From contig NZ_JALQDG010000031.1 in NCBI RefSeq assembly GCF_023631325.1, forward strand, positions 62,001 to 126,000: a stretch of DNA of 64,000 bases, written 5' to 3'. A model generated the notes under the pieces. That model made no database searches. It was not told the DNA's origin and was given only the letters and a program-made list of their open reading frames with translations. Made by a program: the position numbers and the translations under genes. This DNA is from Caballeronia sp. INDeC2. GTDB lineage: Bacteria; Pseudomonadota; Gammaproteobacteria; Burkholderiales; Burkholderiaceae. Shown piece by piece: positions 35,390 through 44,287 of the stretch. Numbering within the stretch: the stretch's first letter is position 1; each line of letters starts with the position of its first letter.

Positions 35390-36484
35390 TCACGCTTCCG
35401 TTTCCGGCAGGAACAACGAGCGTTCCTTGAACAACGGCGACGTGAATGGCTTGTCCTCGCCGCGATCGTATTCGCCGTGATAGCGCTGAATGCGGTCGAC
35501 TTCATTGCGCGAGCCGAGTATCACCGGCACGCGTTGATGCAACGCTGCCGGCTCGACATCGAGGATTCGCTCGCGCCCCGTGATCGACAGCCCGCCCGCC
35601 TGCTCGACGATGAAGCTCATCGGGCTCGCTTCATACAGCAGACGCAGGCGCCCTTCCATCTCGGGCGTCTTGAAGTCGCGCGGATACATGAACACGCCGC
35701 CGCGCATGAGGATGCGATGCACTTCCGCGACCATCGACGCGATCCATCGCATGTTGAAGTCCTGCGCGCGGCAACCGGTGCGGCCGTCCTTGCATTCCTG
35801 CACGTAGCGGCGCACGGGCGGCTCCCAGAAGCGCTCGTTCGACGCGTTGATCGCAAACTCGCATGAATCGTCGGGAATGCGGATATCGGAATGCGTGAGC
35901 ACGAAATTGCCGACGTCGCGTTCCAGCGTGAAGCCGTGCGTGCCGTTGCCGACGGAGAGCACGAGCATCGTCGATGGACCGTAGATCGCATAACCCGCCG
36001 CGACCTGTTCGCGTCCCGGGCGCAGGAACGATGCGTCGTCCGGTGCGCCGCTTTCATCGCTTGCGCGTCTGATCACAGAGAAGATCGAGCCGACCACGCC
36101 GTTGATATCGATGTTCGACGAGCCATCGAGCGGGTCGAACGCAAGCAGGTATTCACCGCGCGGATACGGCTCGGGAATCGCATAGACGCGCTCCATCTCT
36201 TCCGAGACCATGCCCGCGAGCAAGCCATCCCACTCGCAATGCTGACGGAAGATATCGTTGGTCACGAGGTCGAGCTTCTTCTGTTCCTCGCCATGCGTGT
36301 TGATAGATTGCGCCGAGCCGTGCTGTCCGCCGAGCGCGCCGCGTGTCAATGCGGCCGCGATCGTCTTGATCGATGCGGCCACATCGATAAGAAGCGCGGA
36401 CAAACCGCTCGCCGCTTCCGGACCGGGCTTGCGGTCCAGCGTGTCGATCAGGAACTTCGATAAGGTCGTGCGTCCATCCTGCAT
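35390..36484 (-). CDS. cbbF: CbbF, class I fructose-1,6-bisphosphatase
   Basis: Class I fructose-1,6-bisphosphatase of 364 residues with the metal-site motif FDPLDGSSNIDINGVVGSIF and the substrate segment YPRDFKTPEMEGRLRLLYEA. It dephosphorylates FBP, and probably sedoheptulose bisphosphate, in RuBP regeneration. The ATG at 36484 follows AAAGGAGAGC; the ATG seven codons earlier overlaps the cbbX stop but has no such site. Confidence 0.95.
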   Translation of the reverse strand: MQDGRTTLSKFLIDTLDRKPGPEAASGLSALLIDVAASIKTIAAALTRGALGGQHGSAQSINTHGEEQKKLDLVTNDIFRQHCEWDGLLAGMVSEEMERVYAIPEPYPRGEYLLAFDPLDGSSNIDINGVVGSIFSVIRRASDESGAPDDASFLRPGREQVAAGYAIYGPSTMLVLSVGNGTHGFTLERDVGNFVLTHSDIRIPDDSCEFAINASNERFWEPPVRRYVQECKDGRTGCRAQDFNMRWIASMVAEVHRILMRGGVFMYPRDFKTPEMEGRLRLLYEASPMSFIVEQAGGLSITGRERILDVEPAALHQRVPVILGSRNEVDRIQRYHGEYDRGEDKPFTSPLFKERSLFLPETEA

Positions 36485-36501
36485 CGTGCTCTCCTTTTGC
36501 G

Positions 36502-37416
36502 TCATGAATCGGTGAACACACGGCTCGCGCGGATATCGCTCGCATCGAGTTGCATCAATGCATCGGCGTCGGCGATGCCATTGCCGCTTTCGGCCGCGGC
36601 GAACAGACGATTCGCCTGACGCAGGCGCGCGCGATCCAGCGCATTGCGCACCGAGCGCGCGTTCGCGAAGCTCGGCTGCCTGATGCGATGCGCGAGATAC
36701 GCTTCGAATGCGCGCCGCGCGTCATCGTCGAAGCGGTAGCGCATGTCGGTCAGCATGTGCTCGGCGATTTGCAGCAGCTCACCGGGCGCATAGTCGGGAA
36801 ACACCAGGTGATGCGCGATGCGCGAGCGAAAGCCCGGATTGCTGAGAAAGAACGTCTCCATGCGCGATTCGTATCCCGCGAGAATCACGACGAGATCGTC
36901 GCGCTGGTTCTCCATCGTCTGGAGCAGGATCTCAATGGCTTCCTGCCCGTAATCGCGCTCGTTCTCCGGGCGATACAGGTAATAAGCCTCGTCGATGAAG
37001 AGCACGCCGCCCATCGCACGCTTGAGCACTTCGCGCGTTTTGGGCGCGGTATGGCCGATGTACTGGCCGACGAGATCGTCGCGCGTCACCGAAACGAGAT
37101 GATTGCGCCGGACATAGCCGAGCCGATGCAGCACCTGTGCCATGCGCAGCGCAACCGTGGTTTTTCCGGTGCCGGGATTGCCGGAGAAGCACATATGCAG
37201 CGTGGGCGCACCCGACGCGATACCGAGCGTCTTGCGCGCGCGCTCCACGAGCAGATGCGCGGCGATTTCGCGGATGCGCGTCTTGACCGGTGCGAGCCCG
37301 ATGAGATCGCGGTCCAGTTCCGCCAGCACTTCGCCGATGCGCGATTCGCGGTAGAGCGCCATCAGATCGGCTGTGGTTTGAAGAGGCGCTTCTGCGAGCG
37401 TGGCTTCGGCGCTCAT
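36502..37416 (-). CDS. cbbX: CbbX, red-type RuBisCO activase
   Basis: AAA+ protein of 304 residues. It has Walker A GNPGTGKTT at about residues 80-88, Walker B GGVLFIDEAYYLYRPENE, and the sensor and arginine region GFRSRIAHHLVFPDY. CbbX remodels red-type (form IC/ID) RuBisCO to remove bound inhibitory sugar phosphates and is itself activated by RuBP. A GGAGG ribosome site precedes the ATG. Its place after cbbS is standard and supports a form IC RuBisCO here. Confidence 0.96.
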   Translation of the reverse strand: MSAEATLAEAPLQTTADLMALYRESRIGEVLAELDRDLIGLAPVKTRIREIAAHLLVERARKTLGIASGAPTLHMCFSGNPGTGKTTVALRMAQVLHRLGYVRRNHLVSVTRDDLVGQYIGHTAPKTREVLKRAMGGVLFIDEAYYLYRPENERDYGQEAIEILLQTMENQRDDLVVILAGYESRMETFFLSNPGFRSRIAHHLVFPDYAPGELLQIAEHMLTDMRYRFDDDARRAFEAYLAHRIRQPSFANARSVRNALDRARLRQANRLFAAAESGNGIADADALMQLDASDIRASRVFTDS

Positions 37417-37431
37417 GATCGATCCTCCTCA

Positions 37432-37848
37432 TCAATAGCGCTCGCCGCTCGGGCGATCGGTTGCGTAGGTGCGGATCGCGTAGCGCTGGATGCGGCTTCT
37501 GTCGTCCTGACGTTCGAGGCGGAAGCCTCGCTCCTCTTCCGGGCGGTTCACGATGAACGACAGACGCATCGTTTCGAAGCCGCGCACCGAGTCGAAGGCG
37601 TTGACCTTGATGTAGTGATGCGGATACGTCTTGCGGCATTCGTTCACTTCCATCAGCACGCCGGCGGCATCGTGGAGATCGAACATTGGTTGGGACCACA
37701 TTTCCCAATACGTGTTGCGGGGGTGGGGATCGTCTGTGAATTCTATTGAGCAGGCCCAGCCCTGGTTTAGCGCGTAGTGAATCTGCGCGGAGATTTCTTG
37801 ATCGCTCAACGGGGGAAGGAATGAAAACGTGCCTTGGGTTATGTTCAT
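37432..37848 (-). CDS. cbbS: CbbS, RuBisCO small subunit (form IC)
   Basis: RuBisCO small subunit of 138 residues, starting MNITQGTFSFLPPLSDQEI. It has the C-terminal extension (RQDDRSRIQRYAIRTYATDR) that red-type small subunits carry and that forms the central barrel of the holoenzyme. AAGGATAT precedes the ATG at 37848; the open frame further upstream is repeat DNA. It is separated from cbbL by 132 bp containing repeat copy 4. Confidence 0.95.
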   Translation of the reverse strand: MNITQGTFSFLPPLSDQEISAQIHYALNQGWACSIEFTDDPHPRNTYWEMWSQPMFDLHDAAGVLMEVNECRKTYPHHYIKVNAFDSVRGFETMRLSFIVNRPEEERGFRLERQDDRSRIQRYAIRTYATDRPSGERY

Positions 37849-37884
37849 TTCGATATCCTTAGTTTTCGTTTTGCTTTTTGTGAA

Positions 37885-37975
37885 ATCCTGATTTCGTGTC
37901 GGTCTGTTTGCTTTGTCCCTGTGCGGGGCGAAGCTAATCAACCAACACCGATACGGGATGCGGCGAAAACAAAAA
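37885..37975. repeat. palindromic intergenic repeat, copy 4, inside the cbb operon
   Basis: Contains TGATTTCGTGTCGGTCTGTT, CCCTGTGCGGGGC and the reverse arm CAACCAACACCGATACGGGAT. It is the same family as the other copies but shorter. It lies between cbbL and cbbS, which are normally nearly adjacent. The transcript must read through it to express cbbS and the rest of the operon. Confidence 0.75.
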
Positions 37976-37980
37976 AACCT

Positions 37981-39471
37981 CTATACCGCCGTAGCAGTAA
38001 CAGCAAAATCCGGCGTATCCGTCGACGCATAGTTGAAGGTGACATCGCGCCAGGTATCGAGCGCCTGCTTCAAGGGCGTACAAGACCGCGCTGCGGCTTC
38101 CAAAACATCCGGGCCCTCGTTAGCAATATCCCTCCCTTCATTCCGCGCCTTGACCATAGCTTCGAGCGCAACCCGATTGGCCGTCGCCCCGGCCTGAATC
38201 CCTTGCGGATGCCCGATCGTCCCGCCACCGAATTGCAGAATGCAGTCATCGCCGAACAGATCGAGCAACTGATGCATCTGCCCAGCGTGAATCCCGCCCG
38301 ACGCCACGGGCATCACCTTCCGCAACCCCGCCCACGGTTGATCGAAGAAAATGCCGCGCGACAAATCCGGTTCGTTGCGAGCCTCGCGGCACACGTTGTA
38401 ATAGCCCTGCACCGACAAGGGATCGCCTTCGAGCTTACCGACCGCCGTCCCCGCATGCGCATGATCGACACCCGCCATGCGCAGCCACTTCGCGATCACG
38501 CGAAACGAAATGCCATGATTGCGCTGGCGCGTGTACGTGCCATGTCCCGCGCGATGCAGATGCAGGATCATGTCGTTGCGACGCGCCCATTTCGACATCG
38601 ACTGAATCGCGGTCCATCCGATCACCAGGTCGATCATCACGATGCACGAGCCCAACTCCTTCGCGAATTCGGCGCGTTCGTACATGTCTTCCATCGTGCC
38701 GGCCGTCACGTTCAGGTAATGGCCCTTCACTTCACCGGTTTCCGCTTGCGCGCGGTTCACGGCTTCCATCGCGAAGAGATAGCGGTCGCGCCAGTGCATG
38801 AAGGCTTGCGAGTTGATGTTCTCGTCGTCCTTCAGGAAGTCGAGACCGCCTTTCAGTCCTTCATACACGACACGTCCGTAGTTCTTGCCCGACAAGCCGA
38901 GCTTCGGTTTCACGGTCGCGCCGAGCAGCGGGCGTCCGTATTTATCGAGCCTTTCGCGTTCGACGACAATGCCCGTCGGCGGCCCTTGAAACGTCTTCAG
39001 ATACGCAACCGGAATGCGCATGTCCTCGAGACGCAGCGCCTTCAGCGGTTTGAAGCCGAACACATTACCGATGATGGACGCCGTCAGGTTCGCAACCGAC
39101 CCTTCCTCGAACAGATCCAGCTCGTAAGCGATGTACGCGAAATATTGCGGCTCGTCGGCGCGTGCGTTGGGCACCGGCTCGACGCGATACGCCTTCGCGC
39201 GATACATGTCGCACGCGGTGAGGCGATCGGTCCACACGACGGTCCACGTCGCCGTCGACGATTCGCCTGCCACGGCCGCGGCCGCTTCTTCCGGTTCGAC
39301 GCCCGCTTGCGGCGTGATGCGAAAGAGCGCGATCACGTCCGTATCCTTCGGCGTGTAATCGGGCTGCCAGTAGCCCATCTCGCGATACTTCATGACGCCG
39401 GCCGCATAGCGCGAGCGCGGATCGGACGGATTGCGCGCCGCCTCGACGGCAGCCTTGCTGAAGTCGTTCAT
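37981..39471 (-). CDS. cbbL: CbbL, RuBisCO large subunit (form IC)
   Basis: RuBisCO large subunit of 496 residues. Active-site Lys188 is in GATVKPKLGLSGKNYGR, and the carbamylated Lys214 with Asp216 and Glu217 is in GGLDFLKDDENINSQ. The loop-6 lysine is in WAGLRKVMPVASGGIH and the phosphate site is FGGGTIGHPQGIQAGA. The overall type is red-like form IC, agreeing with cbbX. It fixes CO2 onto RuBP and is first in the leftward Calvin operon; the ATG at 39471 has GAGGAAACGG upstream. Confidence 0.97.
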   Translation of the reverse strand: MNDFSKAAVEAARNPSDPRSRYAAGVMKYREMGYWQPDYTPKDTDVIALFRITPQAGVEPEEAAAAVAGESSTATWTVVWTDRLTACDMYRAKAYRVEPVPNARADEPQYFAYIAYELDLFEEGSVANLTASIIGNVFGFKPLKALRLEDMRIPVAYLKTFQGPPTGIVVERERLDKYGRPLLGATVKPKLGLSGKNYGRVVYEGLKGGLDFLKDDENINSQAFMHWRDRYLFAMEAVNRAQAETGEVKGHYLNVTAGTMEDMYERAEFAKELGSCIVMIDLVIGWTAIQSMSKWARRNDMILHLHRAGHGTYTRQRNHGISFRVIAKWLRMAGVDHAHAGTAVGKLEGDPLSVQGYYNVCREARNEPDLSRGIFFDQPWAGLRKVMPVASGGIHAGQMHQLLDLFGDDCILQFGGGTIGHPQGIQAGATANRVALEAMVKARNEGRDIANEGPDVLEAAARSCTPLKQALDTWRDVTFNYASTDTPDFAVTATAV

Positions 39472-39863
39472 TCCGTTTCCTCGACAGTGAGATGAGAGTG
39501 ACGTGCGCCTCGATGTCTTTATGCGACCGTCGCGCTTGTGTTGCCCGCTGTGATTCCAGACTACGCACTGGCCGCGAGGAAAGGAATTCACGAATTACTT
39601 GCCGGACCATAAGCGATGCCTTAGTCGGGATTAGCCCTGATGCGTTTGTGACCGCGCGAGTGGGACACTTTGTTCTGATTTCGTCACAGTCGGCGCGCAC
39701 GGTGAGCAAGCGAAGTTCTTCGGCATCCGCTTCATGCGATTGGCATGACGCTTGCATCGTCGAAGAGCCGGCCCCCTCCCGGCCGCCAGGCGGATTCGTC
39801 CGCATCGGCAAATCATTGAAGCGGTAACCGAGGCATCAACCCGACTCACACGGAGTAACGCGC
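39472..39863. promoter_or_regulatory. cbbL-pqqA divergent control region
   Basis: 392-bp gap. On the pqqA side it carries the best sigma-54 match in the window (39740-39757, listed separately). On the cbbL side an AT-rich dyad ATTC-AC-GAAT near 39585-39594 lies about 115 bp from the cbbL ATG. It has the look of a LysR/CbbR half-site pair but is not a firm match. GGGACACTTTGTTC near 39662 partly resembles the GACACA dyad upstream of xoxF. Confidence 0.4.
39740..39757 (+). promoter_or_regulatory. sigma-54 promoter of pqqA
   Basis: TTGGCATGACGCTTGCAT differs from the consensus TTGGCACG-N4-TTGCAT at one box position, with GG and GC exactly ten bases apart. The predicted start site near 39766 gives a leader of about 98 bases to pqqA. 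This is the strongest of the five matches in the window. Confidence 0.75.
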
Positions 39864-39938
39864 ATGCAATGGACTACGCCCAGCTTCACCGATATGCGTT
39901 TTGGTTTTGAAATCACGATGTATATCGCCACCCGCTGA
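39864..39938 (+). CDS. pqqA: PqqA, precursor peptide of pyrroloquinoline quinone
   Basis: A 24-residue peptide beginning MQWTTPSFTDMRFGFEITMY. Glu16 and Tyr20 are in the invariant E-x3-Y spacing; these two side chains are cross-linked by PqqE and become PQQ. A CGGAGTAACGCGC ribosome site precedes the ATG. The gene stands alone, 10.7 kb from pqqBCDE, upstream of DUF447 and mfnB on the same strand and behind a strong sigma-54 promoter match. It is too short for routine gene finding. Confidence 0.96.
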   Translation: MQWTTPSFTDMRFGFEITMYIATR

Positions 39939-40016
39939 TGCGGGACAAACCCGCACGAGGCCGTGTCGAAGTGATCGCGGCTCTTCGTGCGGCTACAAAT
40001 GCTTCGGCCGACCATC

Positions 40017-40583
40017 ATGATCTACGAGACCATCGTCACGACCGCGGATCGCGATGGCCGGCCGCACATCGCGCCGATGGGCGTGCGTTTCGACGATGGC
40101 TTCGCGATTCTCGCGCCCTTTCGTCCATCGACGACACTCGACAACGTCCTCGCGACGAAGAGCGCCGTCATCAACTTCACGACGGACGTGCGCGTGTTCG
40201 CGGGCTGCGTGACGGGCTATGCGCGCGACTGGCCGACGATCGTCGCGGACACGGTGCCGAGCGTGCGGCTTGCATCGCCGCTCGCGCATACCGAGCTCCG
40301 ACTTGCTGAATTGCTCGACGACGAATCACGTCCGACCTTGCGTATGGAATGCGTGCATCGGGCGACGCATGCGCCGTTCGCGGGCTTCAATCGCGCGCAG
40401 GGCGCTGTCATCGAAGGTGCGATTCTCGTGAGCCGGCTGTTCATGTTGCCGCCGGAGAAGGTGGACAGCGAGATCGCGTACCTGAAGATCGCGATCGATA
40501 AAACCGCGGGCGACGCCGAGCGCGAAGCATGGCAATGGCTCTTGCAGGCAATCGAGGCGCATCGCGCGAAGGCGCTCGTCTGA
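40017..40583 (+). CDS. DUF447 protein of the H4MPT/methanofuran cluster
   Basis: DUF447-family protein of 188 residues, starting MIYETIVTTADRDGRPHIAP, with a flavin-reductase-like split-barrel feel (MGVRFDDGFAILAPFRPSTT). Relatives are shared by methanogens and H4MPT-using bacteria and are thought to help cofactor synthesis; no activity is known to me. Starts at 39987 (GTG) and 39999 (ATG) are also open, and none has a good ribosome site; I chose 40017 on family alignment. It follows pqqA by 78 bp. Confidence 0.82.
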   Translation: MIYETIVTTADRDGRPHIAPMGVRFDDGFAILAPFRPSTTLDNVLATKSAVINFTTDVRVFAGCVTGYARDWPTIVADTVPSVRLASPLAHTELRLAELLDDESRPTLRMECVHRATHAPFAGFNRAQGAVIEGAILVSRLFMLPPEKVDSEIAYLKIAIDKTAGDAEREAWQWLLQAIEAHRAKALV

Positions 40584-40620
40584 CACGTCTTTCCGTGGCC
40601 TTTCCAATGGAGTTTCGACG

Positions 40621-41334
40621 ATGACCGCACTGCTCGCGAGCGTCCGCTCGTCCGACGAAGCATTCGATGCCGCGGACGCGGGCGCCGAACTGATCGACCT
40701 GAAGGAACCGGCCGCAGGCGCGCTGGGGGGCGTCGCGATCGGCGATATCGCGCAAATCGTGAGGATGTTGCGCGCGCGCTATGCGGTGCGTCCGATCAGC
40801 GCGACCATCGGCGATTTGCCCAACGATGCGCTGGACGAGATGACCGCGCGCGTGCTCGATGTCGCCGCGACGGGTGTCGATTATGTGAAGGTCGGGGTGA
40901 CGCCTGGCCGGGGCGCTTTTGCTTGCCTGCGACATCTGGCGAGCTTGCCGGCGGCGGTGGTGCCGGTGTTTCTTTCCGACGAAGGCGTCGATCGCGAGCT
41001 GGCTATGCTTGCGGCGCAATTGGGGTTCGTCGGCATCGTGTTCGATACGGCGAGCAAGAACGGGCGCACGTTGTTCGATTGCGTCGATGCGGAGGTGCTT
41101 GGGTCTTGTATCGCCGATGCGCGTGAACGGGGAATGATGGTGGCCGTTGCCGGATCCCTCGGCTGGGGCGATCTTGAGCGGATTCTCATGTTGTCGCCGG
41201 ATATTGCTGGCTTCAGAGGGGCTTTATGTGATGAACATTCTGGAAGGGGCGGGAGGCTTGATCCTCGACGTGTGGAGAATTGGGTTCGGGCTTTGCATCG
41301 GGGGGGTGGGATGGGGTTTAGTCGGGCGGTTTAA
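40621..41334 (+). CDS. mfnB: MfnB, (5-formylfuran-3-yl)methyl phosphate synthase
   Basis: A 237-residue TIM-barrel protein of the former DUF556 family, starting LLASVRSSDEAFDAADAGAE, with LIDLKEPAAGALG, DYVKVGVTP and VAVAGSLGWGDLE. MfnB condenses two glyceraldehyde 3-phosphate molecules into the furan precursor of methanofuran. GGAG precedes the ATG at suitable spacing. It is the only furan-forming gene in the window; the following aminotransferase (mfnC) is not seen here. Confidence 0.9.
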   Translation: MTALLASVRSSDEAFDAADAGAELIDLKEPAAGALGGVAIGDIAQIVRMLRARYAVRPISATIGDLPNDALDEMTARVLDVAATGVDYVKVGVTPGRGAFACLRHLASLPAAVVPVFLSDEGVDRELAMLAAQLGFVGIVFDTASKNGRTLFDCVDAEVLGSCIADARERGMMVAVAGSLGWGDLERILMLSPDIAGFRGALCDEHSGRGGRLDPRRVENWVRALHRGGGMGFSRAV

Positions 41335-41343
41335 GTTATCGCT

Positions 41344-41400
41344 GGATCCCGTATTGGTGTTGGTTTGCGGTGCTAATAAACCGACACCAATGCGGGATCC
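41344..41400. terminator. palindromic repeat, copy 5, bidirectional terminator-like
   Basis: GGATCCCGTATTGGTGTTGG and its near-perfect reverse complement CCGACACCAATGCGGGATCC, each followed by the TTT/TAAA part of the arm, pair over about 23 bp around a ten-base loop. It lies between the convergent mfnB (ends 41334) and mfnE (ends 41433). It belongs to the repeat family but is the cleanest hairpin of the set. Confidence 0.7.
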
Positions 41401-41432
41401 GGCAACAACACAAGCGAAAGCGAAAGCGAAAA

Positions 41433-42020
41433 TCAAACCGCCACATTCAACAACCGATCCCGCATAACTCCAGCATCCCCCTTACTAAAAATCTCGACAA
41501 TATAATTCGCATCCCGCACATAAGCGGGAAACCGCCGATCCACGATGCCCCGCGCGGCAAGCGCCTCCAGCGGCGCACCCGCATCGACATCGCAAGACTT
41601 AACGATCATCAACCGCTCGGCATTGAGCAAGCTAGAAAGCCAGGCCGCCAGGCTATCCGAAGTCGTATCCCAGTTAGTCATGGAATCGGGCGTCGCCCGC
41701 ATGAGATCGGTCGGAACCCAAACCGCAACACGCCCATCCCGCAATGCCCGCCGAATGCGTTCCTCGTTCGACGCAAGGACGAGCTCCGGCACCACGCCTT
41801 GCATCAGAATCGCGTATTGCGCCATCGCGAGCAGACACATGTTGTGGGCCGCGAGATCGTCGAAATGCCATTCGTGCTGATACTGCCGCACCACGTCCGC
41901 GAAATCGCCGCCGCCCGGCACGATCACGACGCGCCCTCCGCCCACTTCCCAGAGCCGCGTCAGCCACTCGCGCAGCGCCGGGTCGTGGCTGAGGCTACCC
42001 CCGATCTTCACCACCCACAT
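41433..42020 (-). CDS. mfnE: MfnE-like amino-acid-kinase-family protein (furan phosphate kinase)
   Basis: A 195-residue amino acid kinase fold protein beginning MWVVKIGGSLSHDPALREWL, with VVIVPGGGDFADVVR and MIVKSCDVDAG. In methanogens MfnE phosphorylates 5-(aminomethyl)furan-3-methyl phosphate with ATP; the bacterial cluster member is assigned by similarity and neighbours. The ATG at 42020 has GAGGACAGG upstream. It is last of the leftward mfnD-mfnF-mfnE set, 84 bp after mfnF. Confidence 0.85.
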   Translation of the reverse strand: MWVVKIGGSLSHDPALREWLTRLWEVGGGRVVIVPGGGDFADVVRQYQHEWHFDDLAAHNMCLLAMAQYAILMQGVVPELVLASNEERIRRALRDGRVAVWVPTDLMRATPDSMTNWDTTSDSLAAWLSSLLNAERLMIVKSCDVDAGAPLEALAARGIVDRRFPAYVRDANYIVEIFSKGDAGVMRDRLLNVAV

Positions 42021-42104
42021 GTTCCTGTCCTCGTTCGATGATGCCGCCGGGCCACGCACCCGGTTTCGATACTCCGTCGTCACTCCGCGATGTTCCGCAC
42101 GCTA

Positions 42105-43235
42105 TCACGCCGCGCGCGCCGGTGCATCGTCGTGCGAACGGGCTTCGTTGCCTGCCGCGCTCTTCGCCGCCGTCGACGCCAGCAGCGCGACCGCCACGCT
42201 CGGCGCGCAGGTCGAGATCCATTCGGCGCGCGTCGCATCGTCGTCCGCGACGCCCGCGAGCCGCGCGAAATCGATGTAACCGCGCGCTTCCTGCCGCGCC
42301 ATCGCCGCCGCCAGAAAACGCCCGCAGCCCGCGCCCACGATCGGCGCAGCGGCCAGCGCCGCATCCCGCGCGATCACGCGCGCGAGATTCGCTTCGAGCG
42401 CGCGCAGCTGCTCGTGCCGCCAGGTCTGCGCGAAACGCCGCCATTCGGCATCGCTCGCATCGGCGGCATCGCGGCCGATCATCCGCGCGATACGGGCACG
42501 GCTCGCGGCTTCCGTCTTCGGCCCGTTGTCGGCGCTCGGATGCTGGTCGTGCTCGGGCCACAGCTCGCCCGTCAGACGGTAGACATCCGCGGTCGTCGCG
42601 AACCATTCGTTCATCACACCGGTCGTCTCGCCGCGAAACGCGATGCGATGCGCGATCCCGCACAACGGCGTGCGCACGATGCCCTGATAAACCAGTTCCC
42701 CGCTGACGAGCCGCCCGGCGTCGTTCGCGCCGCGCGCCACGACACGGCCGCCGACGATCGGGACGATGTCCGTCGTCGTGCTGCCGATATCGATGAGCAC
42801 TGCGTCCGGCATGCACGTCGCGACCCATTGCGCGGTCGCGAGCCAGTTTGCCGATGCGACCTGGCGCCAGCCGTCCGCGCATGCCGATCGCGCGAGCCAG
42901 CCCGCGTCGCCGGCGAAGAACATCGTGCGCGGTCCGAGCCGCTGCGCGAGCGTGCGCGTCAACGTGCGCACGCCCTCGGCGCGATCGGCGAAAAGATCGA
43001 CCATTTCGCCCGTCATCGTGACGGCGTGACGCGCGGCGGCATCGGCGGCGGCGGGCCAGCGCTCGAACATCGCGTCGATCACGCGTTCCAGATGCGCGAT
43101 GCCCTGCCACAGCGGACACGCCCATTGCGCGACATCGGCAAGCACGCCCGCGCGCGTCGCCATCGACACCTTGACGTGCGCGCCGCCCACGTCCCAGCCG
43201 AACACCGGCGCATCCGCCGATCTCGACGCCGTCAT
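42105..43235 (-). CDS. mfnF: MfnF-like H4MPT-linked C1-pathway protein (hydantoinase/oxoprolinase-like)
   Basis: A 376-residue ASKHA-fold protein of the H4MPT-linked C1 transfer family. It has GWDVGGAHVKVSMA at the N-terminus, MTGEMVDLFADRAEGV, the second phosphate loop LIDIGSTTTDIVPIVGG and VGAGCGRFLA. MfnF in methanogens joins the aminomethylfuran diphosphate to gamma-glutamyltyramine. It overlaps the mfnD stop by four bases. Confidence 0.86.
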   Translation of the reverse strand: MTASRSADAPVFGWDVGGAHVKVSMATRAGVLADVAQWACPLWQGIAHLERVIDAMFERWPAAADAAARHAVTMTGEMVDLFADRAEGVRTLTRTLAQRLGPRTMFFAGDAGWLARSACADGWRQVASANWLATAQWVATCMPDAVLIDIGSTTTDIVPIVGGRVVARGANDAGRLVSGELVYQGIVRTPLCGIAHRIAFRGETTGVMNEWFATTADVYRLTGELWPEHDQHPSADNGPKTEAASRARIARMIGRDAADASDAEWRRFAQTWRHEQLRALEANLARVIARDAALAAAPIVGAGCGRFLAAAMARQEARGYIDFARLAGVADDDATRAEWISTCAPSVAVALLASTAAKSAAGNEARSHDDAPARAA

Positions 43236-44287
43236 GACGCCGCTCCGCCGCAGGCGCGCAGCAATCCGGCATCGCTATCGAAACCGGGCACGCGATGCGC
43301 CGCCAGCAGTTCCGCCGCGAGATTCCTGCCGCCGCGCCGGCTCAATTCCGCATACGCGACGGTCAGGCGCGGATTCACTTCGACCACGACCGGCCCGCGC
43401 TCCGGATGCCATACGACATCGATGCCCACGAAGCCGCGCAAACCCGGAAACGCTTCGGCGACACGCAACGCGAGCCGTTCCAGCGCGCGCCCTTGCGGAC
43501 CATGCCGGTCGATGCGATCGACGTCGACGCCATCGAACTGCACGATGCGCGCGCGTCGTTCCGATCCCGCCGCATCCGACAAGCCGATGCGCTGACGATT
43601 GACGCTCACGAGCCGCGACAGCCTTTCGCGGCAGATCAGCGAAAGACTCAGCGGCTCGCCGTCGATCCATTCCTGCAAGACGGGATTGCGTCCGGCTTGC
43701 GCGCGCGCTTCGTATTCGGCGCGCGCGGCGGCGAGATCGTCGTAGACGTAGGTGTCGAGGCCGCCCGCGCCGTCGTCGGGCTTGACGACCCAGCGTCGCC
43801 CGATGCCGGCGACCGCGTTCTCCGGTTCGAGCGCGGGCGTCGCGGGAATGCTGCGCGCGGCGAGCGACGCGGCCGTCGCGCTCTTGCTCGACGCCGCGCG
43901 GATCGCTTCCTTCGCGCAGCCGAGCCAGCGCGCCTGGCCGACGGCATCGTGGAGCTTGAGCAGCAAGCCGTCGCACTCGGGCGCGACGATGCAGGCATAG
44001 TCATGCTCGCGCGCCGTGCGGGCGACGAAGCGCAAGACCGGCTCACCTGGCTGCGCGCGCACGTAGCCTTGCGCGTCGTCGATCTGCTCGAAGCGCGAGC
44101 TCGCGACGGTCACCTCGATGCCCGGCAGCGCGCGCAGATCGGCGGCAATGGCGTCGCGCATCACGCGGCCCTCGACGATCAGCGCGGAGAGGTCGGCGAG
44201 ACTGCCTGCGCCTGCCGCGTCCGGATCGATGCCGCCGCCGGTGAGATACTCGAACACAAAGATCTTGGTCAAAGGAAAGCCATCCAT
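43232..44287 (-). CDS. mfnD: MfnD-like ATP-grasp ligase (tyramine-glutamate ligase type)
   Basis: ATP-grasp protein of 351 residues. It starts KIFVFEYLTGGGIDPDAAG, has the nucleotide loop VVKPDDGAGGLDTYVYDD, and ends with the metal site VVVEVNPRLTVAYAEL. MfnD ligates glutamate to tyramine for methanofuran. The ATG at 44287 is the only one before the core, and it overlaps the start codon of the opposing HisA-like gene; a TTG five codons in is an alternative. First gene of the mfnD-mfnF-mfnE operon. Confidence 0.84.
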   Translation of the reverse strand: MDGFPLTKIFVFEYLTGGGIDPDAAGAGSLADLSALIVEGRVMRDAIAADLRALPGIEVTVASSRFEQIDDAQGYVRAQPGEPVLRFVARTAREHDYACIVAPECDGLLLKLHDAVGQARWLGCAKEAIRAASSKSATAASLAARSIPATPALEPENAVAGIGRRWVVKPDDGAGGLDTYVYDDLAAARAEYEARAQAGRNPVLQEWIDGEPLSLSLICRERLSRLVSVNRQRIGLSDAAGSERRARIVQFDGVDVDRIDRHGPQGRALERLALRVAEAFPGLRGFVGIDVVWHPERGPVVVEVNPRLTVAYAELSRRGGRNLAAELLAAHRVPGFDSDAGLLRACGGAAS

